This document shows positions 1-10,400 of a stretch of DNA of 64,000 nt, piece after piece (within the stretch, counting starts at the first letter, position 1; every line of letters begins with the position of its first letter). The DNA is taken from NCBI GenBank assembly GCA_038373885.1, contig JAWZYV010013294.1:56722-120721 (forward strand), read 5' to 3'. The position numbers and the translations under genes are program-made. Source of the stretch: Cheiracanthium punctorium (lineage: Eukaryota; Arthropoda; Arachnida; Araneae; Cheiracanthiidae). Under the pieces are notes generated by a model. That model searched no databases. It saw only the letters and a list, made by a program, of their open reading frames with translations, and was not told where the DNA came from.

Positions 1-51
1 ATCAATTTTATTTAAAAAACCGCGTCAGTTCCAAGAAAGCAGCAGGGCCAT
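1..51 (-). pseudogene. E1 ORF2, first codons with a stop
   Basis: This is the start of the endonuclease-RT gene. It reads MALLLSWN and then meets a TGA where the other copies have CysHis (WNCHGF). Only 17 codons fall in the window. The E9 copy at 51857-51912 has the same context with a different base, so the stop is private to E1. Confidence 0.75.
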
Positions 52-53
52 AA

Positions 54-1264
54 TCAAGTGATGTTAGGGATGACTGAGAGTTTGCTTTTAGTCCCCGTAG
101 GTGTAAGTGGGGTACTAGGAATATTATCGTCATCCATGATATTGTCTGAAATGTCTGAGTCCGTAGGATCCAAGTTTAATATTGCGTCATCAATGGGTCG
201 TTGTGGAAGGATGCGTTTAAGTCTGGCTTTATTATATTTTGACATGTAAGTTGCACTTTTTTTAATTAATGGTTTATTCTGAGTGGAGGGATTGCTTTGG
301 TGTATTTTCTTGGGTGTGCGTTTTTGAGGAGAAGTGAATGAAATATTTTGGGTAGAGTGTGGTTTTTTTGCATTTGAATAGAAGTAGATGGAGAGACAGG
401 TACGGATTTCGGTGGGTCGGTTTGGATAGCAATTGATTTGACAGTTTTTACTGCTGTAGCATAAGACTGACCAGGTTTAGGAGTGCGGGAGGCTATTATT
501 TTACGGGCTTCTGGGTAAGATAGTCCTTGTGTGGCGCGCAAGGACTGTATTTCTTTTTCATAGGTCCATTTTGGACAGGAACGGGAATAAGACGGATGAT
601 CTTGTTTGCAGTTAATACATTTGGGTGGCGCAGAGCATGTATCACTGTCGTGGCCAGATGTACCACAACGGGCACATACTGGGGAGCCACGACAGGAGGT
701 TTTTGTGTGACCGAACTTTTGGCATTGAAAACAACGAGTTGGATTGGGTACGTATGGTCTAACAGGACATGAAAGGTAGCCAGCTTTAATGTGCGACGGA
801 AGTTTGGGAGTTTGGAATGTTAAAATGATATTTTTTGTTTCTAGAATTTGGTTATTGCGTTTTATGGTGATTCTGCGAACTGCACAGACATTTTGAGATT
901 TTAGATTATCAAGAATTTCATCCTCAGAACAGTTTAACAGGTCAGGTTCGGATATGACGCCTCTTGATGAGTTGAGTGTGTTATGGGGTGACACAGTAAC
1001 AGATTTTTGACCAATAGTTTTTAATTTCATGATGTTGGTTGCCTGTTTGCTATTAGTTACTTCTATTAAGATGTCTCCTGATCGTATTTTTTTAATTTTA
1101 GAAACTTCTCCAACATTAGCAATTATTGACTTGTGAATTAGAAATGGGGATGTTTGACTAAAGTTTCCTTCCTGACATTTGATAACAAAAAATTTTGCAT
1201 TAATACCTCCCTGAGTAAGAGAGTTCGGAGCGTTGACGTTTGACAAAGAAAATGTCGTATCCAT
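54..1264 (-). pseudogene. E1 ORF1, gag-like nucleic-acid-binding protein, frameshifted
   Basis: ORF1 of an I-like LINE, a protein expected to coat the element RNA. I start at the ATG at 1264 (MDTTF...), the position used by the other copies; an open stretch upstream belongs to the 5' UTR. The N-terminal domain contains FLIHKS and RSGDILIEV. Three zinc knuckles follow: CFQCQKFGHTKTSC, CARCGTSGHDSDTC and CINCKQDHPSYSRSC. A frameshift near 380, relative to the sister copy E9, moves the C-terminal tail (MSKYNKARLKRIL..., 54-245) into another frame. The gene ends two bases before the ORF2 ATG. Confidence 0.85.
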
Positions 1265-1811
1265 ATTGGGGATTGGGAGTTTCGGACCCGACCGCACCAC
1301 CCACCACGGAGCCCAACAAGGGGATGCACAAGCGTGCACCAGTGCTAGCCGGGTCTATACGCGCACAGTACATCCCTTAGGCAGCGTCCACCCTTAACGA
1401 CGTGCCCAGTAGATGTCCGTTTGCTTGATCCCTAGCAGTTGACCGAAATCATTACCACCAGCCGGTTGATGCACAGGGGAACGCTGTGCACCTCCCGTTT
1501 ACCCGAAGCCGAGGCCAAAGCAATGTGTTGGAGAAAATCCCCTCAATTACCAGGATCCCCATTTCCGGGGACACGGGTCTCCACGCACGGCAAACACGTG
1601 GGTAGTTTTCCGCCAATAGAAGCTGACGGCACAGGGCGACCGCAGCTTCTAAAGGGGGGCCCTCACCTCCACAGAGGAAACTACACTGAGGGGGAAAAGG
1701 AAGGAGATAGCTAAGAGAAGAGGAGGGTAGAACAAAGATAAGTGAAAGATCGCTGGGGCCCTGGGATTGCGACACCCGTAAAAACCTAAAGTAGGTTTTT
1801 CCCCTGAGGGG
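1265..1811 (-). promoter_or_regulatory. E1 5' UTR with terminal hairpins
   Basis: This GC-rich leader is conserved in every copy with a 5' end. Its outermost bases form two hairpins: CCCC-tga-GGGG at 1801-1811, and an AAAAACC/GGTTTTT stem at 1780-1800. A GGGCCC-type palindrome follows. E1 has the short form of the leader, which lacks a module of about 50 bp found in E2, E3, E6 and E7. By analogy with other LINEs an internal promoter is expected here, but no promoter element is proven. Confidence 0.6.
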
Positions 1812-4395
1812 CGAAAGTATGTGTTCAAAGAAAGCCTATGACGGATATGGTTGAGAGAGGGTTCACTACATGTGACATACAAGCTTTGTGTGGGCGATGT
1901 CCTAAAAGAACCTGAACAAATACGTAGTGCAGTGTGATGCACAGTGTCAAGTCTCTTTAAGATTGACTTGCAAGCTGATCCATAAACGCAGCAAGCGTAG
2001 TCCATTTTTGATCGAATGACCGCTCGGTAAATGCGTAAAAGGGAGTCCCGGTCTGCACCCCAGGAAGTTGTGCTAAGTACTTTTAAAATATTTAGGTTTC
2101 TTTCGCATTTGCTGCGGAGGTAAGCAACATGGTTTGTAAACGTGAGTTTTTTGTCAAAATACAGGCCTAAAAATCTGGTGGAGGCATGAACTGCTATTTT
2201 AGAAGCATCCAGGTAGATTTCAGGATCTGGGTGGATCCCACGTCTCCGGCAAAAGTGTGTTGCGGTGGTCTTTTCGGCAGAAATATTAAAACCATTTTTA
2301 GTGCTCCACTTGACGATGTGATTAACAGAGTTTTGAAGTTGGCGCTCGATGAGACGCATGTCCTTCCCCTGGCAGGATATCTGGAGATCATCCACGTATA
2401 AGCTGCCTTGATTAGTTATAGGAAGTTGTTTAAGAATATCGTTGATTTTTATAGAGAAAAGGGTCACACTGAGAATGGAGCCCTGGGGCACTCCTTCCTC
2501 TTGTATGAAGTTATCAGACAGGATGTTACTGATTCGTACTTTGTAGTTTCTTAGGGAAAGGAAATTTCTGATAAAATTAGGCAGGTGCCCACGGAAGCCT
2601 AGGGCATGCAGGTCCCGGAGGATCCCGTATCTCCAAGTCCTGTGGTAAGCCTTTTCAATGTCAAAAAAGATGGATACCAAGTGGTTTTTCCTCAGGAATG
2701 CATTTCGAATTTGCATCTCCAAATTTAAAATGTTGTCATAAGTAGATCTACCCTTTCGGAAACCGCTCTGGAAAGGGTGGATGTGGCCTTCGGTTTCAAG
2801 GATGTATACAGGGCGTGCATTGATTATTTTCTCCATTAATTTGCATAGACAGCTAGTAAGGGCTATGGGACGGTAGTTATTTGGGTTGGAGGTGTCTTTT
2901 CCAGGTTTAGGGAATGGAATAACTATGGTATTTCTCCATGAGGAGGGAAAGGTTTCTTCACTCCAGATTCTATTGTATAATATCAAAAGGTTTAGTTGGG
3001 AGTCATGGGACAGGTGTTTTAACATTTCTTAAGTAATACCATCGGGCCCGGGAAAGGTATTTGAGGACTGTCTTAAGAATTTTGTGAGTTCATTAATTGT
3101 AAGGGCACTATTGTAAGAGAAGTCGGAAGAAGTTTTAAAGTTTATTTTTTTTGTTCTGATTGTTGTTTGTATGGGAGAAAAGAATTTGAGAAAGAGGTAC
3201 TACTAGAGATGGAAGATAGGGTTTGACCGATAGTATCTGCGATTTCTTTTGTGTCAGAGATAATGCGGTTACCACTGTACAGACAGGATATTGAGTTGTT
3301 ATTATAGATTCCCATGGCTCTTTTGGTTTTGTTCCACAGCTCCTTACTAGATGTGGAGGTGGAGATCCCGGAGATGTAGTTAATCCAGGATTTTCTCTGG
3401 CTCTCCCGTCGTACTTTACGGGCATAAGCTTTTGCTTTCTTAAAGCTAAGTAGGTTGTCAGTGGTGGGGCACCGCCGAAAGGTGCCTCAGGCTTTCTGCT
3501 GCTGCTTTTTAGCGAGGGTACATTTATGGTTCCACCACGGTTTTTTATTTTTGCGCGGGCCGATCCCAGACTTTGGAATGCTGGCATCGGCGGCACCAAT
3601 GATTATTCTGGTAACTTTCTCAACAGCCTCATCTATGGTACCTTCACTGATAGAGGGGGGAAATGCGGATAGAGCAGTGAAGGCATTCCAATCAGCTTTA
3701 TCTTGGATGTAACAGGGTATGTTGAGGTTCTTATAGGAGTTATGGTATAGTGGTGAGAGAAGGATTGGAAAGTGGTCGCTATTATGCAGGTCGCTGGAAA
3801 CTGAGAAATTATATAACGGCAAGATGGACGGAGAACAGATAGCAAGATCTATTGCATGGAAGGATTTTGTTGGGAGGTGGAAGTAGGTATTGTCGCCATT
3901 ATTCATAACGCATAGTGAGAAATCTGTTAGAATTTGTTCTATTTGCTTGCCTCTAAAGTTACTGTCTTTGCTGCCCCACAAATGACTATGAGCATTCATA
4001 TCGCCAAGGAGAATGAAGGGTGACGGAAGTTGCTGGATAAGGTTATTAAGTGAGGTTTGGCTGATGGTTTCGTGGGGAGGAAGGTAAATACTGCAGACTG
4101 TAGTTAGCTGTTTTAATTGGACACGGGCAGCTACTGCTTGGAGATTGGGGTTGAGGTTAACTATTATGTGAGGAATGCTATTGTTAATTAACAGAGCGAC
4201 TCCACCAGCAGCCCTGTCACTGAGCTCAAAGTCTTTGCGCAGTACCGTGTAATTACGGAGAGCTATATGTCTATTTTTCTTCAGAAAAGTTTCTTCTAGA
4301 GCAAAGCAAGCGGGATTATGGTCGTAAATTAAGGTTTTGAGGTCGTCAACTTTATTTAGGAAACCGTGGCAGTTCCAAGAGAGCAACAATGCCAT
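1812..4395 (-). pseudogene. E2 ORF2: endonuclease and reverse transcriptase, broken
   Basis: ORF2 of the LINE. The ATG is at 4395, two bases after the ORF1 stop. The APE-type endonuclease (4395-3487) shows SWNCHGF, LLGDMNAH and SDHFPILL; the usual QE pair is EE here (ALEETF). The RT region (3025-1812) shows FFDIEKAY and the catalytic YVDD in LYVDDLQIS. Breaks: a TGA near 3484 replaces the Trp of KAWG, there is a frameshift near 3150, and a stop lies at about 3029. The frame is finally cut by E1 just after SLNTYFR, so the RNase H domain is absent from the window. Confidence 0.88.
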
Positions 4396-4397
4396 AA

Positions 4398-5636
4398 TTA
4401 AGTGATATGGCCATCCTGCAGCTTCTTAGTTGGAATCCCTGCGGGAATATCTGGAGGTTTGATTTCTTCGTGTTCCATTGATTCTTCATCGCTTATTTCG
4501 GATTCTGATGGGGCTAGGTTTAAAATAGTGTCATCAATTTGTGGTTGTGGAGGTACTTTTTTCATGCTAGATTTATTGTGTTTTGATTTGTAGGAAGCTG
4601 TTTTAGTGAGCAGAGGTCTAACTTGAGTGGAGCTATTGCTTGGTACCTTTTTCTTTGGAGGATTTTTCTGGGATAAGGAGCAAGATTTATTTGGTTTAGG
4701 TGCTGTTTGTTTACTCATTGAGGTGTTGGTGGTGGAAGTATTGGTTGATGGATCGGTCTGAGTAGCTATTGAGTTAGTAGATTTTACTGCAGCAGCATAG
4801 GATAGGCCAGATTTTGGTGTGCGAGCTTCTATTATTCTACGGGCATCAGGATAAGAAAGTCTTTGAGAGGCGCGCAGGGATTGAATTTCTTTTTCAAATG
4901 CCCAATTTGGGCAGGACTTCGAGTATGATGGATGTTCCTGTGTGCAGTTTACACATTTTGCAGGTGCTGAGCAGGTTTCACTGTCGTGGCCAGAGGCACC
5001 ACAGCGGGCGCAAGCCGGTGATCCACGACAGGAGGTTTTGGTATGACCGAACCTTTGACACTGGAAGCAACGGATAGGATTTGGTATGTATGGTCTAACT
5101 GGGCATAATAGATAGCCGGCTTTTATATGAGATGGAATAGTTGGAGACTGAAAGGTTAAGACTATATGTTTAGTGTTAATAAGTTGGTTATTGCGACGAA
5201 TAGTGATTCGACGAACTGCGCACACACTTTCGTCTCTCAGGTTTTCTAATATTTCGGATTCAGAGCAGTGTAAAAGTTCGGGTTCTGATATGACTCCTCT
5301 TGAGGTGTTTAGCGATGTGTGGGGTGACACTGTAATGGATGTTACCCCGAAGTTTTTGATTTTCATTATTTTTGATGCTTGTCTATTGTTTGTTACTTCT
5401 ACTAGGAGGTCTCCAGATCTTAGTTTTTTTACTTTTTTGACTTCACCTACATTGGCTGAAATGCATTTATGTATAAGGAATGGCGATGTTTCATGAAAGG
5501 TACCTTCAACACAGTGTATGATGAAGAATCGAGCATTTGTGTTAAAAAACTGTGAATCCATGTTTTCTTTTGTAATTGATAGTGGAGCATTGACGGCAGA
5601 CGTGAGATTGGGAGAAGAAGAAATTTTCTGAGCCAT
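4398..5636 (-). CDS. E2 ORF1, gag-like zinc-knuckle protein, intact
   Basis: This 412-aa ORF1 is intact from ATG 5636 (MAQKIS...) to the stop at 4398, two bases before the ORF2 ATG. It is expected to bind element RNA and act as a nucleic acid chaperone. The N-terminal half (residues about 36-175) has FLIHKC and RSGDLLVEV and is probably an RRM-like fold. Three zinc knuckles follow: residues 190-203 (CX2CX4HX4C), 209-222 (CX2CX4HX4C) and 228-242 (CX2CX3HX6C). A basic, Ser/Thr/Pro/Lys-rich linker leads to an acidic tail containing DDTILNLAPSESEISDEE. Its length matches ORF1 of E3. The adjoining ORF2 is dead, so activity would only help other copies. Confidence 0.85.
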   Translation of the reverse strand: MAQKISSSPNLTSAVNAPLSITKENMDSQFFNTNARFFIIHCVEGTFHETSPFLIHKCISANVGEVKKVKKLRSGDLLVEVTNNRQASKIMKIKNFGVTSITVSPHTSLNTSRGVISEPELLHCSESEILENLRDESVCAVRRITIRRNNQLINTKHIVLTFQSPTIPSHIKAGYLLCPVRPYIPNPIRCFQCQRFGHTKTSCRGSPACARCGASGHDSETCSAPAKCVNCTQEHPSYSKSCPNWAFEKEIQSLRASQRLSYPDARRIIEARTPKSGLSYAAAVKSTNSIATQTDPSTNTSTTNTSMSKQTAPKPNKSCSLSQKNPPKKKVPSNSSTQVRPLLTKTASYKSKHNKSSMKKVPPQPQIDDTILNLAPSESEISDEESMEHEEIKPPDIPAGIPTKKLQDGHIT

Positions 5637-6229
5637 GTTGAGGAGTTAGTATTCGGACCCGGCCTCACCACCCACCACGGAGCCCAACCAGGGGATGTGC
5701 AATTGCACACCAGTGATAGCCGGGTCTATACGCGCACAGTACATCCCTGTAAGCAGCGTCCACCCTTAACGACGTGCCCAGCAGAAGACCGATTGCTTGA
5801 TCCCTAGCAGTTGAACAAGTCAGTACCACCAGCCGATTGAGACACAGGGGAACGCTGTGTACTTCCCGTTTACCCGAAGCCGAGGCCAAAGTAATGTGTT
5901 GAGGTTGATCCCGTCCCAATGGAAATGCCATTCAGATGATTTCCCCTACGGGAACACCCCTCAATTACCAGGTTCCCCATTTCCGGTGACACGGGTCTCC
6001 ACGTACGGCAAACACGTGGGTAGTTTTCCGCCAATAGAAGCTGACGGTACAGAGTGACCGCAGCTTCTGAAGGGGGGCCCTCACCTCCAAAGAGGAAACT
6101 ACACTGAGGGGGGAAAAGGAAGGAGACAGCTAAGAGGAGAGGAGGGTAGAACAAAGAAGAGCGAAGATCGGACGGGCCCCGGGATTGCGACACCCGTAAA
6201 GACCTAGAGTAGGTCTTCCCCCTGAGGGG
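5637..6229 (-). promoter_or_regulatory. E2 5' UTR, long form
   Basis: This is the GC-rich leader of E2. It contains the extra module at about 5900-5965 (inverted motif TTTCCCCTACGGG) that E1, E9, E11 and E12 lack. The terminal hairpins lie at 6199-6229. The interior matches the other copies over most of its length. Confidence 0.6.
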
Positions 6230-7194
6230 GGAGACGTGTCAGAATCGGTAGATTTAAGAGATTGATCTGAATTGGCTAATTTCAAATTCTGAAAAAGAAA
6301 AACATGTACATTGTATTAAATTACGGTGTAAAGAAAAAGTGGGTAATTTCAAAATTTATCATCTATAGAGGAACGGACGAATTAACAACCAAGCCCATAA
6401 CCACAAAACCACCATATGAAACAGCAAAACGAGTAAAATTTAAATGGAAACTTTAAAAATACAGAAGGGGGAAACAACGAAAAAGCACACAAAATGTACA
6501 GTGAGAATTAGGGTCTGTCTGCTGCAACTCCAAAAGAAGGGATGTTTACATCAAGCTCTGTCGCTGGGAGGAATCGAGTATCCCCTCTGAAATCTGATCC
6601 TTTACTTAGCTTACAATTAAAACTTAGCTAGCAATTTGATAGAAAGCTTTTTCCGAAACAACATCGTGGCTTCTCTACTGATTGAGAGTCTCGGGAGATG
6701 GACTCGTCAAAAAAAAAATCTGAGAAGTGGCTCCTATTCTTGAGCTAAGCAAGTCTACAGATATGTAAAACGAGGGGAGGTGTGTAATAGAAAACTGAAA
6801 GCACTAAATTGCATGGAAACCGAGGAAAATCAAATGTATTAGCAAATGAATACTGTTTGAAACTTCACAAAACTTCTTTTCCTTAAATAGGAGCATCTAA
6901 TTTGATGCTGCAAATTATTTTCCCAGAAAGCTTCGTGGGCTGCAGAAAAAGATATCGAGGGTCGCACGCGGCCCGTGGGCCGAAAGTTTGAAACATCCGA
7001 GATAGAGCAACAAAGCCACACGCGCCAGCTGCACAAACAAATACAGCGCCTAAATTCATAATATAGACTGCCAACTATCATCGACGGAGGGAAAAATTAA
7101 TAGTTTTATGCAAAAAGAAAATTGTATATTTGAGTATTGGCTGCAATTTTACCTTCCCCCTCCCCTCACACACATTCACGATGTTAAATTCCTA
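6230..7194. other. Unique DNA between E2 and E3
   Basis: This is about 965 bases of AT-rich DNA with no similarity to the surrounding elements that I can recognise. Short open frames occur but have no recognisable domain. It is the original target DNA of E3; it continues after 12966. Confidence 0.6.
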
Positions 7195-7208
7195 GAGCTT
7201 TCTCTTGG
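7195..7208. repeat. E3 target-site duplication, left copy
   Basis: GAGCTTTCTCTTGG occurs here and again at 12967-12980, on both sides of E3. The last four bases overlap the first unit of the TTGG tail, so the duplication is 10 to 14 bp. Confidence 0.85.
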
Positions 7209-7454
7209 TTGGTTGGTTGGTTGGTTGGTTGGTATTTTTGGCACAAGGTCCAGAAAGGACATACTGCGCCAGACGTTGAGTTAAGTCAAATAAAGATGTG
7301 TTCAGTATAAAAGGTGTCATAAAACCCAGTAAAAGCTAAAATGTAAAGGTGATAAAGGAGACAAGTAAATTTCAAAAGTAGATAAAAGAGGTAAAACCAA
7401 AAGCATATGGATGGGGGCTCCCATCCAGATGCCAGTCAGGCAAAAGTGGACATT
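7209..7454 (-). promoter_or_regulatory. E3 3' UTR with conserved hairpin and tetranucleotide tail
   Basis: The region between the ORF2 stop and the tail carries a hairpin at 7404-7431 (arms around CCATCCAGAT). It also has the family block GGCACAAGGTCCAGAAAGGA near 7240-7262 just before the tail. Both occur at the 3' end of the other copies. They are candidates for the signal that the reverse transcriptase recognises when starting target-primed synthesis. Confidence 0.6.
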
Positions 7455-10400
7455 TCAAACTGAATAAAATATGTTTGTGCGCCGAAGAAAGGCAAACAAG
7501 TTATGGTGTGGGATATCACCCAATATGTCGTCAAGTTTGGGATGAGAAGAGTTAAAAAATATTTGGTAAAGATCATTAAAAGCAGAGCAAGAGGTTAAAA
7601 GATGATGTATACTAAGTTGAGTATGACAATGTGGGCATTCAGGAGCAGGTTCACCCAAAAGGAGGTACTTATGGGTTAGTCTTGTATGGCCAATGCGAAG
7701 GCGAGTGAGAGTGACATCGTGCTTGCGGTACGGTTGAGTGGACCAGTGGGTAAGGGCTGGCCGGATAGAGTGAAGTTTGTTTTGGGTTTCACAGTCCCAT
7801 ATGTGATTCCAAGTGCCTTTTGTTAGGGAAGAGATGCCAGACTTTATATCAGTATAGGGCAGACCACAGTTATATGGGACGGTAGAATGCCTGGCCAAAG
7901 AATCTACTTTTTCGTTTCCGGGAATGCCAATATGGCTAGGTACCCAGCAGTAGAGGATAATGTATCCACGGTTCATGAGTCTCTTGTGCATGCGTAAGAC
8001 TTTCAAAATATAACTATGAGTGAGGGAGCCGGATTTCAGATTCTCCAAGACACTTAATGAGTCAGAGTAAAGGATGAAATGTTTGGTATTTGTTCTCGAG
8101 ATGTAAAGAAGGCTTTCATAAATAGCTATTAATTCGGCTGTAAATATGGAACAAAACGAAGGTAGGGTGTAGTTGTAAGAATGATTATGATGTACATAAG
8201 CAAAGCCAACGTGATTATGAGATTTTGAGCCGTCAGTATACAGTTCTTCGAAGTTTTGATATTTGCTTTTATGGTCTAGAAATAACTGTTTATATATTAT
8301 GGGGTCAGTGTTTGGTTTTGTGAAGCCTTCGAATGGTTGTAGGTAGGGAATCTGCAATTCGGTCCATGGTGGGACTTCATGAAATGAACAAGTAGATACA
8401 TTAAGATCCTCCAATTGGGTACCGACTACACTCCTACGGATCCTAAGTCCGAAGGGGGGAGTGCAGGAAGGGCGATTTGCATAAAACTGGTCCAGTTGGG
8501 TATCTATGAAAGAATCCTTTAAGGGATGTGAAGAATGAGAAAAGATGCGAAAATAGGTATTTAATGATAGTTTCTGACGTATGAGAGTGAGGGATGGTTC
8601 ATGACAGGTGATGTAAAGGCTATGGATAGGTGATGTCCTAAAAGCACCAGAACATATGCGTAGTGCAGTATGATGCACTGTGTCAAGTTTTTTTAGCGTA
8701 GATTTAGAAGCTGATGCATAGATGCAGCTTGCATAGTCCATTTTAGAACGGATGACAGCACGGTAGATCCGCATCAGAGCATCCCGCTCGGTCCCCCAAG
8801 AGGTATTGGTTAAAACCTTTAAAATGTTCAGTTTTTTTTCGCATTTTCTACGAATGTCAGAAATATGATTAGCGAACGTAAGTTGATTGTCAAAAGTTAG
8901 GCCTAAAAATTTAAAAGAGTCCTTGATAATGATTTTGGTACGATGGAGGTAAAGTTCTGGATCTGGGTGGATCCCACGCTTCCGGCAGAAGTAAATGCAA
9001 GTTGTTTTTTCTGCAGAAATATTATACCCATTGGTATTGCACCATTTTTGGATGTGATTGATAGAGGTTTGAAGCTGCCGTTCTATGTAACGCATGTCTT
9101 GCCCCTGACAGGAGATCTGTAGGTCATCAACATATAGGCTACCGTGTACTGTCGGAGGGAGCTGGTTGAGGATATTGTTGATTTTTATTGAAAAGAGGGT
9201 GACGCTAAGGACAGAGCCTTGTGGTACACCCTCTTCTTGTATAAAGTTATCAGAAAGGGTGTCTTTGATGCGTACTTTGAAGTTCCGGAGTGAGAGAAAA
9301 TTCTTGATAAATATAGGTAGGTTTCCACGGAAGCCCATATTGAAGAGATCACGCAGTATGCCATATCTCCAAGTGTGGTCATAAGCTTTTTCGATATCAA
9401 AGAAAATTGATACAAGGTGGTTCTTTCTTAAGAATGCGTTACGGATTTGAGTTTCTAAATATAAGATATTATCGACTGTGCTTCTGCCTTTGCGGAATCC
9501 ACTCTGGAAAGGGTGTATATGGCCCTCAGTTTCTAAAACGTATACTAGACGCGTATTAATCATTCGCTCCAGTAGTTTGCACAGACAACTAGTTAGGGCT
9601 ATGGGTCGATAGTTATTGGGATTAGTGGTGTCTTTTCCAGGTTTGGGTAAGGGAATGATCATTGCATTTCTCCACTCCAAGGGAAACGCATGCTCATTCC
9701 ATATTCTATTGTATAGCTGTAAAAGACAATTAAGGAATCATGGGAGAGGTGTTTAAGCATATCATTAGTGATGCCATCAGGGCCAGGGGATGTACTTGAT
9801 AACTGTCTTAAACTGTTGCGTAGTTCATTCATAGTGAAAGGACTATTGTAGGAGAAGTTCGAGGAAGTTTTGAAGTTTAATTTGTGGCGTTCGGATTGTT
9901 CCTTCTATGGAAGAAAGGTGCTAGAATACGAGGTTTTGCAGGATGTGAATGCTAGAGATTGACCTATTGTATTTGCAATTCTTTTTGTATCTGAAATAAT
10001 TTGGTTATTGATGGATAGGCAGGATATGGAGTGATTACTATAGATGCCCATGATTCTTTTAGTTTTGTCCCATAGTTCCTTACTGGAGGTAGAAGGTGAG
10101 ATACTGGAGACGTATTTAATCCAGGATTCTCTCTGGGAACGTCTCCTTATTTTGCGTGCATTTGCACGAGCTTTTTTAAAGGTTATAAGGTTTTCAGTGG
10201 TGGGGTACCGCCGAAAATTACCCCACGCTTTCTTCTGCTGTTTTTTAGCGAGGGTGCAAGCCTCGTTCCACCACGGCTTTTTAATTCTATGGTTGCTTTT
10301 AACAGATTTTGGAATGCTCGCGTCGGCTGCATTTATGATAATGGAGGTGACATTCCTAACGACCTCGTCTATGTTTCCTTCAATAATGTTTGGTAATATG

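Larger units (their letters stand above)
1..1811 (-). mobile_element. E1: I-like LINE, 5' part only
   Basis: This is the 5' part of a non-LTR retrotransposon; the rest lies left of the window. From right to left it holds the 5' terminus (CCCCTGAGGGG ends at 1811), the 5' UTR, ORF1 and the first codons of ORF2. The sequence beyond 1811 is the interior of another copy's reverse transcriptase gene (E2), so E1 was inserted into E2. The target duplication cannot be checked because the 3' end is missing. E1 is almost the same sequence as 51857-53681 of E9, so the two are close sisters. Confidence 0.9.
1812..6229 (-). mobile_element. E2: I-like LINE, split by E1
   Basis: E2 is a LINE copy whose RNase H end and 3' UTR are cut off by E1 and lie outside the window. 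It contains broken ORF2, intact ORF1 and a long-form 5' UTR. The 5' terminus is CCCCTGAGGGG ending at 6229. To the right is DNA with no similarity to the family. The stem at the 5' end reads AAGACCT/AGGTCTT rather than AAAACCT/AGGTTTT, placing it in a different subfamily from E1, E3, E6 and E7. Confidence 0.9.

Noticed and set aside
1264..1339. N-terminal extension of ORF1 beginning near CASPCWAPWWVV
   Set aside because: It is the translated conserved leader, starts at a non-ATG codon in most copies, and alignment supports the MDxx/MAxx ATG as the start.
1452..1775. A recurrent frame of about 107-114 codons in the 5' UTR of several copies (also 5870-6193, 29475-29798, 49955-50299, 53301-53645)
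   Set aside because: It recurs because the leader recurs. It begins at GTG, not ATG, is shortened or broken in some copies, and has no known domain. A short translated upstream frame cannot be excluded.
1340..1811. GC-rich leader as a fragment of ribosomal RNA
   Set aside because: I recognise no conserved rRNA core in it, and it always lies between the same terminus and ORF1.
6839..7081. Small minus-strand frames in the unique region as a host gene
   Set aside because: They overlap in two frames and have no recognisable motif or splice structure. I cannot support a gene.
7205..7235. TTGG tandem repeats as a microsatellite or CRISPR-like array
   Set aside because: They always sit at the same position after the conserved 3' UTR block, so they are LINE tails. 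There are no spacers.
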